DNA of 64,000 nucleotides from Microvirga sp052114605 (GTDB taxonomy: Bacteria; Pseudomonadota; Alphaproteobacteria; Rhizobiales; Beijerinckiaceae). The translations under genes were made by a program, and so were the position numbers. Position 1 is the stretch's first letter. Every line of letters starts with the position of its first letter. This document shows positions 18,279-27,139 of the stretch, piece after piece. The notes beneath the pieces are model-generated. The model was not told the origin of the DNA. It searched no databases and worked only from the letters and a program-made list of their open reading frames with translations. The DNA is taken from positions 372,001 to 436,000 of the forward strand of contig NZ_JBFRFB010000001.1 of assembly GCF_052114605.1 (NCBI RefSeq), in the 5' to 3' direction.

Positions 18279-18334
18279 CGCCTGCGCAGGCAAAAGGGCT
18301 GTCTTCCGGGCGGCTGGCCCGTGAAGAGTGGCGC

Positions 18335-19375
18335 TCAAACCATGAAGGAAAGAACCGCGCGGGTTCCGATGTGCTGCTGGTCGAACTCGATAGCCGATTT
18401 CAGGTTCGCCGCCATCGCCTTGACGATCTTGGTCCCCAATCCGCTTCCCTGCACCTCGCCGGTCCCTTTCCAGCCAACGCCATCGTCCTCGACTGACAGG
18501 CGGATCCTGTCGTCGATCGCGGACAGCATGACACGAATGTCGCCGGAAGCGCCTTCCGGATAAGCGTATTTGAATGCATTCGTGACGAGTTCCGTCACGA
18601 TCACGCCCACGGAGACGGCCTTGTCGGTCGCGATCGGGATCGCCTCGGCCACGAGGGATATCCTGTGCTCGCGGCCGGCGGCACGCATGGCACCTTCCAG
18701 TTCTTCCACGAGCCCCCCGAGATACGTGTCCATCTCGACGAAGCGGACGTCGTTCGAGGTGTAGAGACGGCGGTGGATCTGCGCGATGGCGGCGATACGG
18801 CTCTGTGTTTCCGTCAGAGTATCTTGAACGACGGGATCCTGCGTGATGGCGCGCTTCTGCATCGCGACGAGGGACGCGACCAGCTGAAGGCTGTTGGCCA
18901 CGCGGTGGTTCACCTCGCGCAGCAGCGTCTCGGCGCGCTCGCGTGCCTGGCGCATCTCGTGCTGCGCCTCTTCCTTCTCACGCCGCAGCCGCGCTGCCTC
19001 AAGCGCCTGCTCGGCAGCAGAGCGGAGAAGATCGAGGAACACGCCTCCGACATCCTTGATGACGTAATCGGCTGCGCCCGCCTTCAAGGCGGCAACGGCG
19101 ATACGCCCCTCGTCTGCACCAGTGACGTAGACGACCGGCGGCGGATCGCCCAGGGCCTGAATATCGGCCAGAACATCGAGCCCTTCCTTGCCGGGCATGA
19201 AATGGTCGAGGGCAACGATATCGAAAGTGCTCTTCGAAAGCCTCTCCATACCCTCGTCGCCGCTCAATGCATGCGTGACCTCGAAGCCGTGACGGGCGAG
19301 CGAGCGCTCCACCAAGCGCCCGAGGCCGGCGTCGTCATCGATATAAAGAAGGCGGATGGACGGAAGCTGGCTCAC
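18335..19375 (-). CDS. Receiver domain fused to HWE/HisKA_2-type histidine kinase
   Basis: A 346-aa cytosolic hybrid. The N-terminal receiver (about 1-125; acidic IDDD pocket, phospho-acceptor Asp in VALDHFMPG, VTG, K in YVIKDVGG) is followed by a coiled coil and a HisKA_2 module (REVNHRVANSLQLV, the HR-N pattern of this class) with a HATPase (ELVTNAFKYA, EDDGVGW, GSGLGTKIV). It has no sensor domain. GTG start at 19375, overlapping the upstream receiver gene as GTGA. Presumably an intermediate in a relay fed by the kinase at 19805; HWE-class kinases often feed the PhyR-EcfG stress pathway, but that link is not shown. Confidence 0.9.
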   Translation of the reverse strand: MSQLPSIRLLYIDDDAGLGRLVERSLARHGFEVTHALSGDEGMERLSKSTFDIVALDHFMPGKEGLDVLADIQALGDPPPVVYVTGADEGRIAVAALKAGAADYVIKDVGGVFLDLLRSAAEQALEAARLRREKEEAQHEMRQARERAETLLREVNHRVANSLQLVASLVAMQKRAITQDPVVQDTLTETQSRIAAIAQIHRRLYTSNDVRFVEMDTYLGGLVEELEGAMRAAGREHRISLVAEAIPIATDKAVSVGVIVTELVTNAFKYAYPEGASGDIRVMLSAIDDRIRLSVEDDGVGWKGTGEVQGSGLGTKIVKAMAANLKSAIEFDQQHIGTRAVLSFMV

Positions 19376-19803
19376 AGCGTTTCGGGAACCTGGATGACAG
19401 AAAGGAAGAGGCCGAGCTGGCGGATAGCCTGCGAGAACGACTCGTACTCGACCGGTTTGGTGATGTAGACATTGGCGCCGAGATCGTAGCAGCGCTGAAC
19501 CTCGCGCTGGTCGTCCGTCGTGGTCAGAACCACCACAGGCGCGCGCTTGAGTTTCTCATCGCTCTTCAGCTTCGCGAGGATTTCGACGCCGTTCATGTCC
19601 GGCAGGTTCAGGTCTAGCAGCACAAGGAACGGGCCGGCATTGCGCACTTCGTCGCTGAACATGTGCGCAAGGGCAGCTGTTCCGTTGGCGAAGGCGCGGA
19701 TTTCGTTGCACACTCCGGCACGACGGATATTCTTCTCGATCAGACGGGCGTGGCCCTCGTCGTCCTCGATCATGATGATGGTGACGGGATGCTGCTGTGG
19801 CAT
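19372..19803 (-). CDS. Single-domain response regulator (Rcp1/CheY-like)
   Basis: 143 aa, one receiver domain with no output. It has the acidic pair IEDDEGHARLIEKN typical of Rcp1-type regulators, the phospho-acceptor in LLDLNLPDMNG, and conserved TT and K (YITKPVEY). It sits one base after the multi-PAS kinase and overlaps the receiver-kinase gene by four bases. The natural reading is a shuttle between the two kinases. Confidence 0.9.
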   Translation of the reverse strand: MPQQHPVTIIMIEDDEGHARLIEKNIRRAGVCNEIRAFANGTAALAHMFSDEVRNAGPFLVLLDLNLPDMNGVEILAKLKSDEKLKRAPVVVLTTTDDQREVQRCYDLGANVYITKPVEYESFSQAIRQLGLFLSVIQVPETL

Positions 19804-19804
19804 A

Positions 19805-22303
19805 TTACGCGGCCTCTGAACTCATGCTGATGTATTTGGGTAGGACGACGGTAAAGGTCGAGCCCTCGCCTAACCTCGAGGATACGGAGATCGTGCCGCC
19901 GAGCCTTCGCACGAGCGCGCGCACATGTGCAAGACCGATTCCTTCGCCCTGCCGATCCTGGATGCCCGAGCGCCGGAACAGGTCGAAGATCCGCTCGAAA
20001 TCCTTCGGATCGATACCGCGCCCGTTATCCTCCACCTCAAAGCGGACACCACTTGCGGTTTCCTGTCCCCGGATCGTGATCCTGCCCCTCCGCTCAGGGC
20101 TCAGATACTTCACCGCGTTGTCGATGAGGTTGCCGAAGACTTGCTCGATGGCCAGACGGTCGCTGACCATATCCGGAACGCTTTCAACGACGAGTTCGGT
20201 GCCCCGCTCCTGAAGCTGGTGCTCCATGCTGCGCCCCTGACCCTGGAGCAATTGCCGCATGCTGATCGGCTCCGGCACCAGGACCCTGCGGCCCTCACGG
20301 GAGAGCTTCAGAATGGCATTGATCAGCTTGTCCATCTTCACGGTCGAGGACCGGATGAAGCCGATGGCCTCCGCCAGATCGCGCTCGACGACCTCACGGG
20401 TGTTGGGAGTGATCAACTCGGGGTGGGACTGAGATACCCGGGCATAGAACCGCTCAAGCTCTCCCTGAGCGCTTTCCAGCTCGCTCGTGAAGCCCATCAC
20501 GTTGACCAGCGGCGCGCGCAGATCGTGGCTTACGATATAGGCGAAACGCTGGATCTCCTCGTTGGCGACATCGAGTTCAGAGACCCGCTCGGAAAGAATG
20601 CCGGCGAGGCGGCGCGTTTCCTCTTCGGATTGAACGGCCTGCTCGCGGCTCGCCCGGAGCGCATCTTGCATCTGGCGGAGCTCGTGAATGTCGGTGCAGG
20701 TGCCGTACCAGCGAGTGATCCGCCCCTGCTCGTCCCGCGCAGGCTGAGCGCGGCCCAGCACCCAGCGATACTGACCCGAGCGATGCCGCAGGCGATATTC
20801 GATGTGGTAGGGCTCACCGGTTTCGAGAGAGTGCCTCCAGACCTCCCATGCCCGTTCCTGGTCATCCGGATGAAACATGCCGTTCCACTCCTCGCCATTC
20901 GTCGAGCCATCCGGCACGCCCGTATATTCGTACCAGCGCTGATTATAGTAGTCGTGGAAGCCATCGGGCCGGGTCGCCCAGATCATTTGTTCGATGGAAT
21001 TCGCGGTGGCGCGGAAACGCTCCTCGCTTTCCCTCAAGGCCTGTTCGACCTTGCGCGTCTCCGTCATATCTACATTGACGCCGATCATGCCGAGGAATTC
21101 GCCCGTGGGGCCGAAGCGCGGCTGGGCGTCGATCTGAACTACCCGGTACTCACCGTCGGCCCGCCGGAAGCGTGCCTCGAACATGAACGGCTCGTGTTTC
21201 TCCATCGCCTCCGCGAAGGGCTTCACCATGATCTCCAGATCGTCGGGATGGACCGTTGCGACCCAGGTGAAATCCTGGATGCTGTCCTCCTCCACGCCCC
21301 AGAACTCCCGCTGCATGCGGTTGAGATAGACACATTGCCCGCTTTGATCGCCCATCCAGAGCATCACCGGCGCGCTCTCGGCCACGAGCTTGAAACGCTG
21401 CTCGCTCTCCCGCAGGGCGATCTCGGCCCGTTTCTGCTCCGTGACGTCATGGCCCTGCACGAAGATGCCGGAAACCGTGGCGTCGTGATTGAAGATGGGC
21501 TGATAGATGAAGTCGAGGAAACGCTCCTCCGGCTCCGCGCCCGGCTTCATCTCAAGATGAATGCTCACGCTCCGCCCGACGAAGGCTTCGCCGCTTTTGT
21601 ACACTCCGTCGAGAAGATCGAGAAAGCCCTGCCCCACCACCTCGGGCAGCGCCTCACGCACAGGCTTGCCGATCAACTCGGAACGGCCCACCACCGCGCG
21701 ATAGGCGGCATTCGCGAGCGTGAACACATGGTCGGGGCCGCTGAGCGCCGCGATGAAGCCCGGCGCCTGCTCGAACAGCTCACGAAGATGCTGCCGCTCC
21801 TTGTTCAGCGATTGGTTGACCTCCTGCACCGCCTTGGCGCGGCGGAAAAGATCGGTCTCGATGAGCGCGGAGGGACCGGAAGAGATGATTGTCGATTTCG
21901 CAAGCGTACGCAGGCGGTGAAGCTCGGTAACGTCCACCGTGTGCTGGAGAATGGAGATCAATTCCCCCTTCTCATTGAAAAGCGGAGTGTGCGTGGCGCT
22001 CCAGTACCTTTCTTCGAAGCCCTGTCCGTCCGGAAGCGGAATCGCATATTCGATGATCGGCAGATGATCCGTCACCTTCTCCCGGACAACCCGCGAAAAC
22101 GAGTCTTTGAGCTGCCTGTAACTGTCGGAGTTCGGATCGCTGGGGAAGGCCTCGAACATGTTCCGCCCGATCAAGTCACCCCGCTTCCTCATGGTGGCCT
22201 GCAGATAGGCCTCGTTCATTCCCATGATTTCGAGGGAAGGACTGAGAAGCACATACGGGTTGGGCGATGCGCTGAAAAGAGCCTCAAAGTTTATGGATTT
22301 CAA
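19805..22303 (-). CDS. Multi-PAS soluble histidine kinase
   Basis: 832 aa without membrane segments. Four PAS domains lie at about 8-130, 170-295, 300-420 and 425-545 (PAC motifs WRLGRAQP-like and RYRVVQIDAQ visible). A HisKA follows with H593 in IVSHDLRAPL, then a HATPase with N-box NLIDNAVKYL and G boxes DNGRGID and GEGIGLAHV. This is the sensor of the three-gene operon; PAS ligands are unknown. The start is uncertain: the frame opens with TTG at 22303, with ATGs only at about codons 27-29, inside the first PAS. Confidence 0.9.
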   Translation of the reverse strand: MKSINFEALFSASPNPYVLLSPSLEIMGMNEAYLQATMRKRGDLIGRNMFEAFPSDPNSDSYRQLKDSFSRVVREKVTDHLPIIEYAIPLPDGQGFEERYWSATHTPLFNEKGELISILQHTVDVTELHRLRTLAKSTIISSGPSALIETDLFRRAKAVQEVNQSLNKERQHLRELFEQAPGFIAALSGPDHVFTLANAAYRAVVGRSELIGKPVREALPEVVGQGFLDLLDGVYKSGEAFVGRSVSIHLEMKPGAEPEERFLDFIYQPIFNHDATVSGIFVQGHDVTEQKRAEIALRESEQRFKLVAESAPVMLWMGDQSGQCVYLNRMQREFWGVEEDSIQDFTWVATVHPDDLEIMVKPFAEAMEKHEPFMFEARFRRADGEYRVVQIDAQPRFGPTGEFLGMIGVNVDMTETRKVEQALRESEERFRATANSIEQMIWATRPDGFHDYYNQRWYEYTGVPDGSTNGEEWNGMFHPDDQERAWEVWRHSLETGEPYHIEYRLRHRSGQYRWVLGRAQPARDEQGRITRWYGTCTDIHELRQMQDALRASREQAVQSEEETRRLAGILSERVSELDVANEEIQRFAYIVSHDLRAPLVNVMGFTSELESAQGELERFYARVSQSHPELITPNTREVVERDLAEAIGFIRSSTVKMDKLINAILKLSREGRRVLVPEPISMRQLLQGQGRSMEHQLQERGTELVVESVPDMVSDRLAIEQVFGNLIDNAVKYLSPERRGRITIRGQETASGVRFEVEDNGRGIDPKDFERIFDLFRRSGIQDRQGEGIGLAHVRALVRRLGGTISVSSRLGEGSTFTVVLPKYISMSSEAA

Positions 22304-22477
22304 TGGTTTGCGCCGGACTTTCGCCAGCTCCCCTTATATTATTACCGCTCCAAGCTTTCCCATATTTTAGAACAGGTCCAATCAGTCGCCATGTACATAG
22401 ATTAATCAGTTTGACACTGTGGCGTCTCTGTCACGGAAAAGACACTGCTTGTAAAATGCAATAAAATTACATTAATT

Positions 22478-23650
22478 TCAGGCATCATACCGGATCCGCA
22501 CGAGAGAGGCGGCCTCACGCGCCCTCGCCCTGGCCTCGCCCTCCGTTCCGCTTGACGCCAAGGCCACGCCCATGCGGCGATAAGGACGCGTCGTCGGCTT
22601 GCCGAACAACCGAACTTCGACATCGCCCTCGGACGATCCGAGAGCCAGCGCATCGGCGAGCCCTTCGATGGCGAACTGATCGGAATCCCGATCCGCCAGG
22701 ATGACCGCCGATGCAGTCGGTCCATGCAACCGGATTTCCGGGATCGGCAGGCCGAGAACAGCGCGGGCGTGCAGATCGAATTCCGACAGGTTCTGCGAGA
22801 GGAGTGTCACCAAGCCCGTATCGTGCGGCCTTGGCGACAGCTCGGAGAAAATCACCTCGTTCTTCGTAACGAAGAATTCGACGCCGAAAATTCCATAGCC
22901 CCCGAGATTGTCGACGACCTTCTTCGCCATGGCCTGCGCATCGCCCAAGAGTTTGTCCGTCATCGGCGTCGGCTGCCAGGATTCCTGGTAGTCGCCGCGC
23001 TCCTGCCGGTGCCCGATGGGTGCGCAATAGGAAACGCCGTCCCGGCCACGGATGGTAAGCAGTGTGATCTCGTATTCGAAGGCGATGAATTCCTCGACGA
23101 TCACTTTGCGCCGATCGCCACGCATATTGGCCACCGCATAATTCCAGGCCTTCTCCAACTCGTCCTGGGAATGAACCGTGCTCTGTCCTTTCCCGGAGGA
23201 GGACATGACCGGCTTGATCACGCAGGGCAGGCCCGTGTGCTCGGCGCCGGTCCTCACCTCTTCCAGGCTCTCCGCATATCGATACTTGGACGTGCGCAAC
23301 CCCAACTCAGTCGCGGCAACATCACGGATGCGATCCCGGTTCATGGTGAGCGCCGCCGCGCGGGCGGATGGAACGACTGTAAACCCCTTGTCCTCGAACT
23401 CCTGAAGCACTTCTGTGCGGATCGCCTCGATCTCGGGAACGATGAAATCCGGCTTGTGCTTCTCGATGGCGGCCCGAAGGGCATCGGCATCGAGCATGGA
23501 GAACACCTCCGCCTCGTCCGCCACCTGCATGGCAGGTGCCTGCGCATAGGAATCGCAGGCAACCACATGGCACCCGTATCGTTTCGCGGAGATCACGAAT
23601 TCCTTGCCGAGTTCGCCCGAACCCAGGAGGAGGATTTTGGCTGTAAACAC
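22478..23650 (-). CDS. purT: Formate-dependent phosphoribosylglycinamide formyltransferase
   Basis: ATP-grasp enzyme that formylates GAR with free formate in purine synthesis, an alternative to PurN. 390 aa, with the nucleotide motif ILLLGSGELGKEF at the N-terminus, the ATP-grasp loop MSSSGKGQS and FGVEFFV, and LSPRPHDTG for metal and substrate binding. It starts with GTG at 23648-23650. The C-terminal residues match PurT rather than PurK. It has no purine-gene neighbours. Confidence 0.95.
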   Translation of the reverse strand: MFTAKILLLGSGELGKEFVISAKRYGCHVVACDSYAQAPAMQVADEAEVFSMLDADALRAAIEKHKPDFIVPEIEAIRTEVLQEFEDKGFTVVPSARAAALTMNRDRIRDVAATELGLRTSKYRYAESLEEVRTGAEHTGLPCVIKPVMSSSGKGQSTVHSQDELEKAWNYAVANMRGDRRKVIVEEFIAFEYEITLLTIRGRDGVSYCAPIGHRQERGDYQESWQPTPMTDKLLGDAQAMAKKVVDNLGGYGIFGVEFFVTKNEVIFSELSPRPHDTGLVTLLSQNLSEFDLHARAVLGLPIPEIRLHGPTASAVILADRDSDQFAIEGLADALALGSSEGDVEVRLFGKPTTRPYRRMGVALASSGTEGEARARAREAASLVRIRYDA

Positions 23651-23912
23651 TGGGACGCCTTTCCGAAATTTTGTGGGAACGTTGTGGCCGCGACACCTCT
23701 TAAGAGAGGTGAAACGGCTTGAAAATGCCCATTTGCGTGTTCGTTTGTTGGGATAACGTCATTTAGGTTCGATGCACAGTCGGCATCCAGGAATGCGCCT
23801 TCCCTTGAGGCTCTGAGCAGCCATAGCTTGCGCCCAGCGCATCCCTGCCGTCTCGCTTGTGCATTGCACAAACTCAGGACTCCTACGTTATGGGGTGCAC
23901 AGGAGAAGCGGA

Positions 23913-24203
23913 ATGCTTGGAACGAAGAAGAAAACAGCCCCTCAGGGCCGCCGCGTCACGCGCGTCGATGCTCCGGCGCTTGAAGAAGCCATCATTGCGG
24001 CTCAGGGCCTGACCGACGACATCGAGAGCCAGATCGAGATCGCCTGCCAGCTCATGGGGATGTCGGACGATGAAGTTCGTCCCGCCGTCCTGCAAGCCGC
24101 TGCGCAGCCGCGCCGTGCCGAGCGTATCCCCAGCTTCGAGCGCGCCGAGGGCCCTAAAGCCGTCGTCGTGGAGCGCCGCCGCCCTCGCATCATGGCCCGC
24201 TGA
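23913..24203 (+). CDS. Conserved small protein of unknown function
   Basis: 96 aa, chosen from ATG 23913 because AGGAGA stands seven bases upstream. The N-terminus is basic (LGTKKKTAPQGRRVTR), the middle is an acidic helix (TDDIESQIEIACQLMGMSDDEV), and the tail is basic and proline-rich (VVVERRRPRIMAR). It has no membrane segment or known motif. The charge pattern suggests a nucleic-acid or protein contact role. I do not recognise the family. Confidence 0.7.
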   Translation: MLGTKKKTAPQGRRVTRVDAPALEEAIIAAQGLTDDIESQIEIACQLMGMSDDEVRPAVLQAAAQPRRAERIPSFERAEGPKAVVVERRRPRIMAR

Positions 24204-24300
24204 TACGCCAAAGCATATCCGCCTGGCGCAACCATGGGTTCTTTGTCTGCCCGTGAGATTATAAGTATCATTGCAGAATAATTTTCTTTGAGACGCCCGA

Positions 24301-25215
24301 ATGATCAAAGGCATCGTCCTCGCTTTCCTTGCCTTTGCAGTCTTCGCCTGGGGCGACGCAGTGGTGAAGGCCATCGGCCATGACCTCGATCCCTTCGAGG
24401 TCACCTTCTTCGGCTACCTCATTCCCCTCATGCTCTCCCCCGTCTTCATGAAGCCGGGAGACAAGATCCAGGATCTCGTGCGCTGGAAGCGCCCCTGGTT
24501 GATGACGCTGCGCGTGTTCTTCATCTCCATCACGACGCCTCTGAGCGTCATGGCCTTCACAAGCCTGCCCTTCGCCGAAGCCTTCGCGCTGCTCTTCCTC
24601 ATGCCGAGCCTCGTGACTGTGCTCTCGATCTTCGTGCTTAAGGAAAAAGTGCGCTGGCGGCGCGGACTTGCGGTCTGCGCGGCTTTCATCGGCGTTCTCA
24701 TCATCGTCCGTCCAGGCTTCAAGGAACTCCAGCCCGGCCATCTCGCGGCCATCGCCGGCGCGCTCTGTGCGGCGGGCGGCGTGATCATGGGGCGGATGAT
24801 CGGCACGACGGAAAAGCGTTATGCGCTGATCGGCAGCGTGTTTCTCGGCACAACGGTCATCGCCGGCATTCTGATGATCCCCGGCTTCTCCTGGCCCAAT
24901 CTGAACCAGTGGATCCTGCTCCTCGCCTTCGCCGCCACCGCGTTCGTAGCCCAGGCGCTTTTCATCGTGGCGACGACCTACGCGCCCGCGGATCGCATCG
25001 GCGCCGCCCAGTACAGCCAGATCCTCTGGGCGCTCGCCATCGGCGCGCTGTTCTTCAATGAATGGCCGGATGCGCTGGCCCTCGTCGGCATTGCCATCGT
25101 CGTCGGCGCGGGCCTGTTCATCTTCGCCCGGGAGCAGACCCTCAAGAAAGGTACGTCCGAGCCTCTCGCCGCCATCGTGCCGGAGCCGAAATCGCCGACC
25201 CCGGCGGTCGATTAG
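24301..25215 (+). CDS. DMT-superfamily (EamA) transporter
   Basis: 304 aa with ten hydrophobic helices in two EamA repeats (about 1-130 and 145-275), the drug/metabolite transporter fold. The substrate cannot be read from the sequence; relatives export amino acids or metabolites. The C-terminus is a short cytosolic tail. It is monocistronic, ending at a strong hairpin terminator. Confidence 0.9.
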   Translation: MIKGIVLAFLAFAVFAWGDAVVKAIGHDLDPFEVTFFGYLIPLMLSPVFMKPGDKIQDLVRWKRPWLMTLRVFFISITTPLSVMAFTSLPFAEAFALLFLMPSLVTVLSIFVLKEKVRWRRGLAVCAAFIGVLIIVRPGFKELQPGHLAAIAGALCAAGGVIMGRMIGTTEKRYALIGSVFLGTTVIAGILMIPGFSWPNLNQWILLLAFAATAFVAQALFIVATTYAPADRIGAAQYSQILWALAIGALFFNEWPDALALVGIAIVVGAGLFIFAREQTLKKGTSEPLAAIVPEPKSPTPAVD

Positions 25216-25254
25216 GCTTGCCTGCGTCCTCACCTCAATCGCGCCACAACGACG

Positions 25255-25291
25255 AAGGCCATGGAGCGATATATCCGCTCCATGGCCTTTT
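25255..25291 (+). terminator. Strong terminator after the DMT transporter
   Basis: A perfect 14-bp stem (25255-25268 with 25276-25289; AAGGCCATGGAGCG and its complement) with a seven-base AT-rich loop is followed by TTTT, 40 bp past the stop codon. It also insulates the minus-strand tRNA-Arg gene beyond. Confidence 0.88.
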
Positions 25292-25325
25292 ATACTTGCA
25301 GCCTCTCGGCCCGATTCTTTGGAAA

Positions 25326-25402
25326 TGGCGACCCCTGCAGGGCTCGAACCTGCGACCTACTGCTTAGAAGGCAGTTGCTCTATCCAGCTGAGCTAAGGGG
25401 CC
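25326..25402 (-). tRNA. tRNA-Arg (anticodon TCT)
   Basis: 77 nt with encoded CCA (25326-25328). The acceptor stem GGCCCCU pairs with AGGGGUC (one G-U). The anticodon loop CTTCTAA is closed by ACTGC/GCAGT, giving TCT for AGA codons. The T arm is GCAGG-TTCGAGC-CCTGC. It lies 22 bp beyond the end of the NDUFS4-like gene on the same strand. Confidence 0.97.
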
Positions 25403-25424
25403 GTCGGGCCGCAGCGGCCAGAAA

Positions 25425-25730
25425 TCAGTGGGTCCAGGGACCGACGCGATTGAACTTGAAATTGTCCGAGTAGGACATGGTGCGCCGCTTCACCTCGTGC
25501 GGCTCCTCCACACGGTAGGCAATGCCCTCGCGCTCGGCGTAGGCCATGGCCTCTTCCTTCGTGTCGAACCACAGGCGCAGCTGCTGGCGGGTGTCGCCCG
25601 AGCTGGTCCAGCCCATAAGCGGCTCGATCTCGCGGGGTTTGTCCTGCTCGAATTCCAGAAGCCATTGCTTGGTCCGAGCCATGCCGGACTGCATTGCGGA
25701 TTTGGCGGGCTTATAGATCCGTGCGGGCAT
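25425..25730 (-). CDS. NADH dehydrogenase accessory subunit, NDUFS4-like (ETC_C1_NDUFA4 family)
   Basis: 101 aa, homologous to the 18-kDa (NDUFS4) accessory subunit of mitochondrial complex I that alphaproteobacterial complex I also carries. Signature: MPARIYKPAKSAMQSG at the start, the run ending EPLMGWTSSGD, and FDTKEEAMAYAE near residue 65. The ATG at 25728-25730 is preferred; the in-frame GTG four codons upstream is an alternative. It lies between two tRNA genes, apart from the nuo operon, as is usual in this order. Confidence 0.92.
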   Translation of the reverse strand: MPARIYKPAKSAMQSGMARTKQWLLEFEQDKPREIEPLMGWTSSGDTRQQLRLWFDTKEEAMAYAEREGIAYRVEEPHEVKRRTMSYSDNFKFNRVGPWTH

Positions 25731-25766
25731 CGATTTCGGCACTCTCTCAAGGACTTTACCGGTGGA

Positions 25767-25843
25767 TGGTCGGGGCGGCAGGATTTGAACCCGCGACCCT
25801 CTGCTCCCAAAGCAGATGCGCTACCAGACTGCGCTACACCCCG
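25767..25843 (-). tRNA. tRNA-Pro (anticodon TGG)
   Basis: 77 nt with encoded CCA (25767-25769) and discriminator A. The acceptor stem begins CGGGGTG; the anticodon stem-loop TCTGC-TTTGGGA-GCAGA gives TGG (CCA codons). The T arm is GCGGG-TTCAAAT-CCTGC. It is encoded between the DUF192 gene and the complex I subunit gene. Confidence 0.97.
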
Positions 25844-25922
25844 CCTCTCGGCACCGGTAAGGCTTTCGCTATCACGGACCCCTGGCTTCAGCAAGCGCCA
25901 GAAATCGACAGAGACGAGAACT

Positions 25923-26390
25923 TTACCGCTTGAACAGCGGATGCTCGAGCTTGTCCCCGGGCTTGATTCCCAGGCGGGCCGCGGTACCGGCATTCAGCTC
26001 CAGAACGGCCAGCACCGGTTCGCCTGAAGGAATGGTACGAGTGGATAAAGGTTCCGTGTTCGCGGCGATGCGGGCAATCGTGCCGTCCTGGCGCACAAAC
26101 AGCATGTCCAGGGGCAGATAAGTGTTCTGCATCCACATGGAGACCGGCTCGACCCGCCCGAAATCGAACAGCATGCCCTGGTTCGCCGGCATGGAGCGGC
26201 GATACATCAGGCCCTGAGCGCGGTCAGCGTCGTTGCGGGCCACTTCAACCTGGAAGGTCTGGCGCTGACCGCCTTGATTGGCAATGGATAGAGATTCGAG
26301 GGCCTGCGCATAGGCCGTCCCCGCCAGCATCACGACGAGACCGATGGCCTGAAGGCCCAGCCGGAACTGCTTCAACACATTCGAGCCCAT
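25923..26390 (-). CDS. DUF192 exported protein
   Basis: 155 aa with an N-terminal hydrophobic signal (about 8-28, cleavage near AYAQA). The DUF192 core has RAQGLMYR, GMLFDFG, MWMQNTYLPLDMLFV and the C-terminal VLELNAG with GDKL. The family is a small barrel of unknown function, mostly periplasmic. Its ATG overlaps the stop of the double cold-shock gene (ATGA), a conserved arrangement in this order that suggests a shared condition of expression. Confidence 0.9.
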   Translation of the reverse strand: MGSNVLKQFRLGLQAIGLVVMLAGTAYAQALESLSIANQGGQRQTFQVEVARNDADRAQGLMYRRSMPANQGMLFDFGRVEPVSMWMQNTYLPLDMLFVRQDGTIARIAANTEPLSTRTIPSGEPVLAVLELNAGTAARLGIKPGDKLEHPLFKR

Positions 26391-27010
26391 CAGTGGGAGT
26401 GAGGCAGGTTCATCTCGGCGAGGCGAACCTCCGCCGCCATGAGGCCCTTAGAGCCGTCGCCGAAGCGCACATACACCTTCTCGCCGGGCTTCAACTCCGC
26501 AATGCCGTAGCGGCGCAGCGTTTCCATATGCACGAAGATGTCCGGCTTATCCTCGCCCTGGGTGAGGAAACCGAAGCCGCGCAGACGGTTGAACCACTTC
26601 ACCACGGCAGGCTCGAGCCCGCTGGTCGGCACCACCTGCACATGGGTGCGAGGCAGCGGCAGCTCGGACGGGTGCAGAGCCGTGGATTCATCGAGGGAGA
26701 CGATGCGGAAGGCCTGCAGGCCGCGCGGGCGCTGGACAGCCTCGACGACAATGCGGGCGCCCTCGTTCGCGGCCTGATAGCCGTCTCTGCGCAAGCAGGT
26801 CACGTGGAGGAGCACATCGGCGCCACCGCTGTCGGGTACGATGAAGCCGAAGCCTTTCGCCACATCGAACCACTTGATCCGGCCGCTCACCTGAACGAGT
26901 TCAAGCGCGCTTTCATCCGGAACAGGCTGGGTGACCTCGCGGCGACCCTGATCGAGAGAAGAGGTTTCCTCTCGAAGATTGAAGGACTTGGAGCCGAAAT
27001 CGCCAGTCAT
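26390..27010 (-). CDS. Protein with two cold-shock domains
   Basis: 206 aa holding two CSDs, at about 45-115 and 135-200, each with the nucleic-acid-binding motifs (SGRIKWFDVAKGFGFI; AVVKWFNRLRGFGFL). RNP2 is VLLHVT in the first and IFVHME in the second. Double-CSD proteins are typical of Hyphomicrobiales and probably act as RNA chaperones. The ATG at 27008-27010 (MTGDFGSKSFN) matches the usual start; the frame extends 37 codons upstream with unrelated residues. Confidence 0.9.
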   Translation of the reverse strand: MTGDFGSKSFNLREETSSLDQGRREVTQPVPDESALELVQVSGRIKWFDVAKGFGFIVPDSGGADVLLHVTCLRRDGYQAANEGARIVVEAVQRPRGLQAFRIVSLDESTALHPSELPLPRTHVQVVPTSGLEPAVVKWFNRLRGFGFLTQGEDKPDIFVHMETLRRYGIAELKPGEKVYVRFGDGSKGLMAAEVRLAEMNLPHSH

Positions 27011-27139
27011 GCAGAAACCCAAACTCGAATCAAAGAACCAGATTCTTAAGAAGAAGATAACATCGTCCTGAATCAGGGGAAGCCTGAAAGAGCCATTTGA
27101 GGGCGATGAAATTTTCGGCAAACGGCGAGGTTATTGAAA

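Noticed and set aside
19925..22405. Open frame of 826 codons on the plus strand
   Set aside because: It lies exactly opposite the multi-PAS kinase gene, has no domain and reflects GC-rich third-position bias.
25326..25843. tRNA genes as integration sites of a mobile element
   Set aside because: No integrase, direct repeat or atypical cargo lies by any of the three tRNAs.
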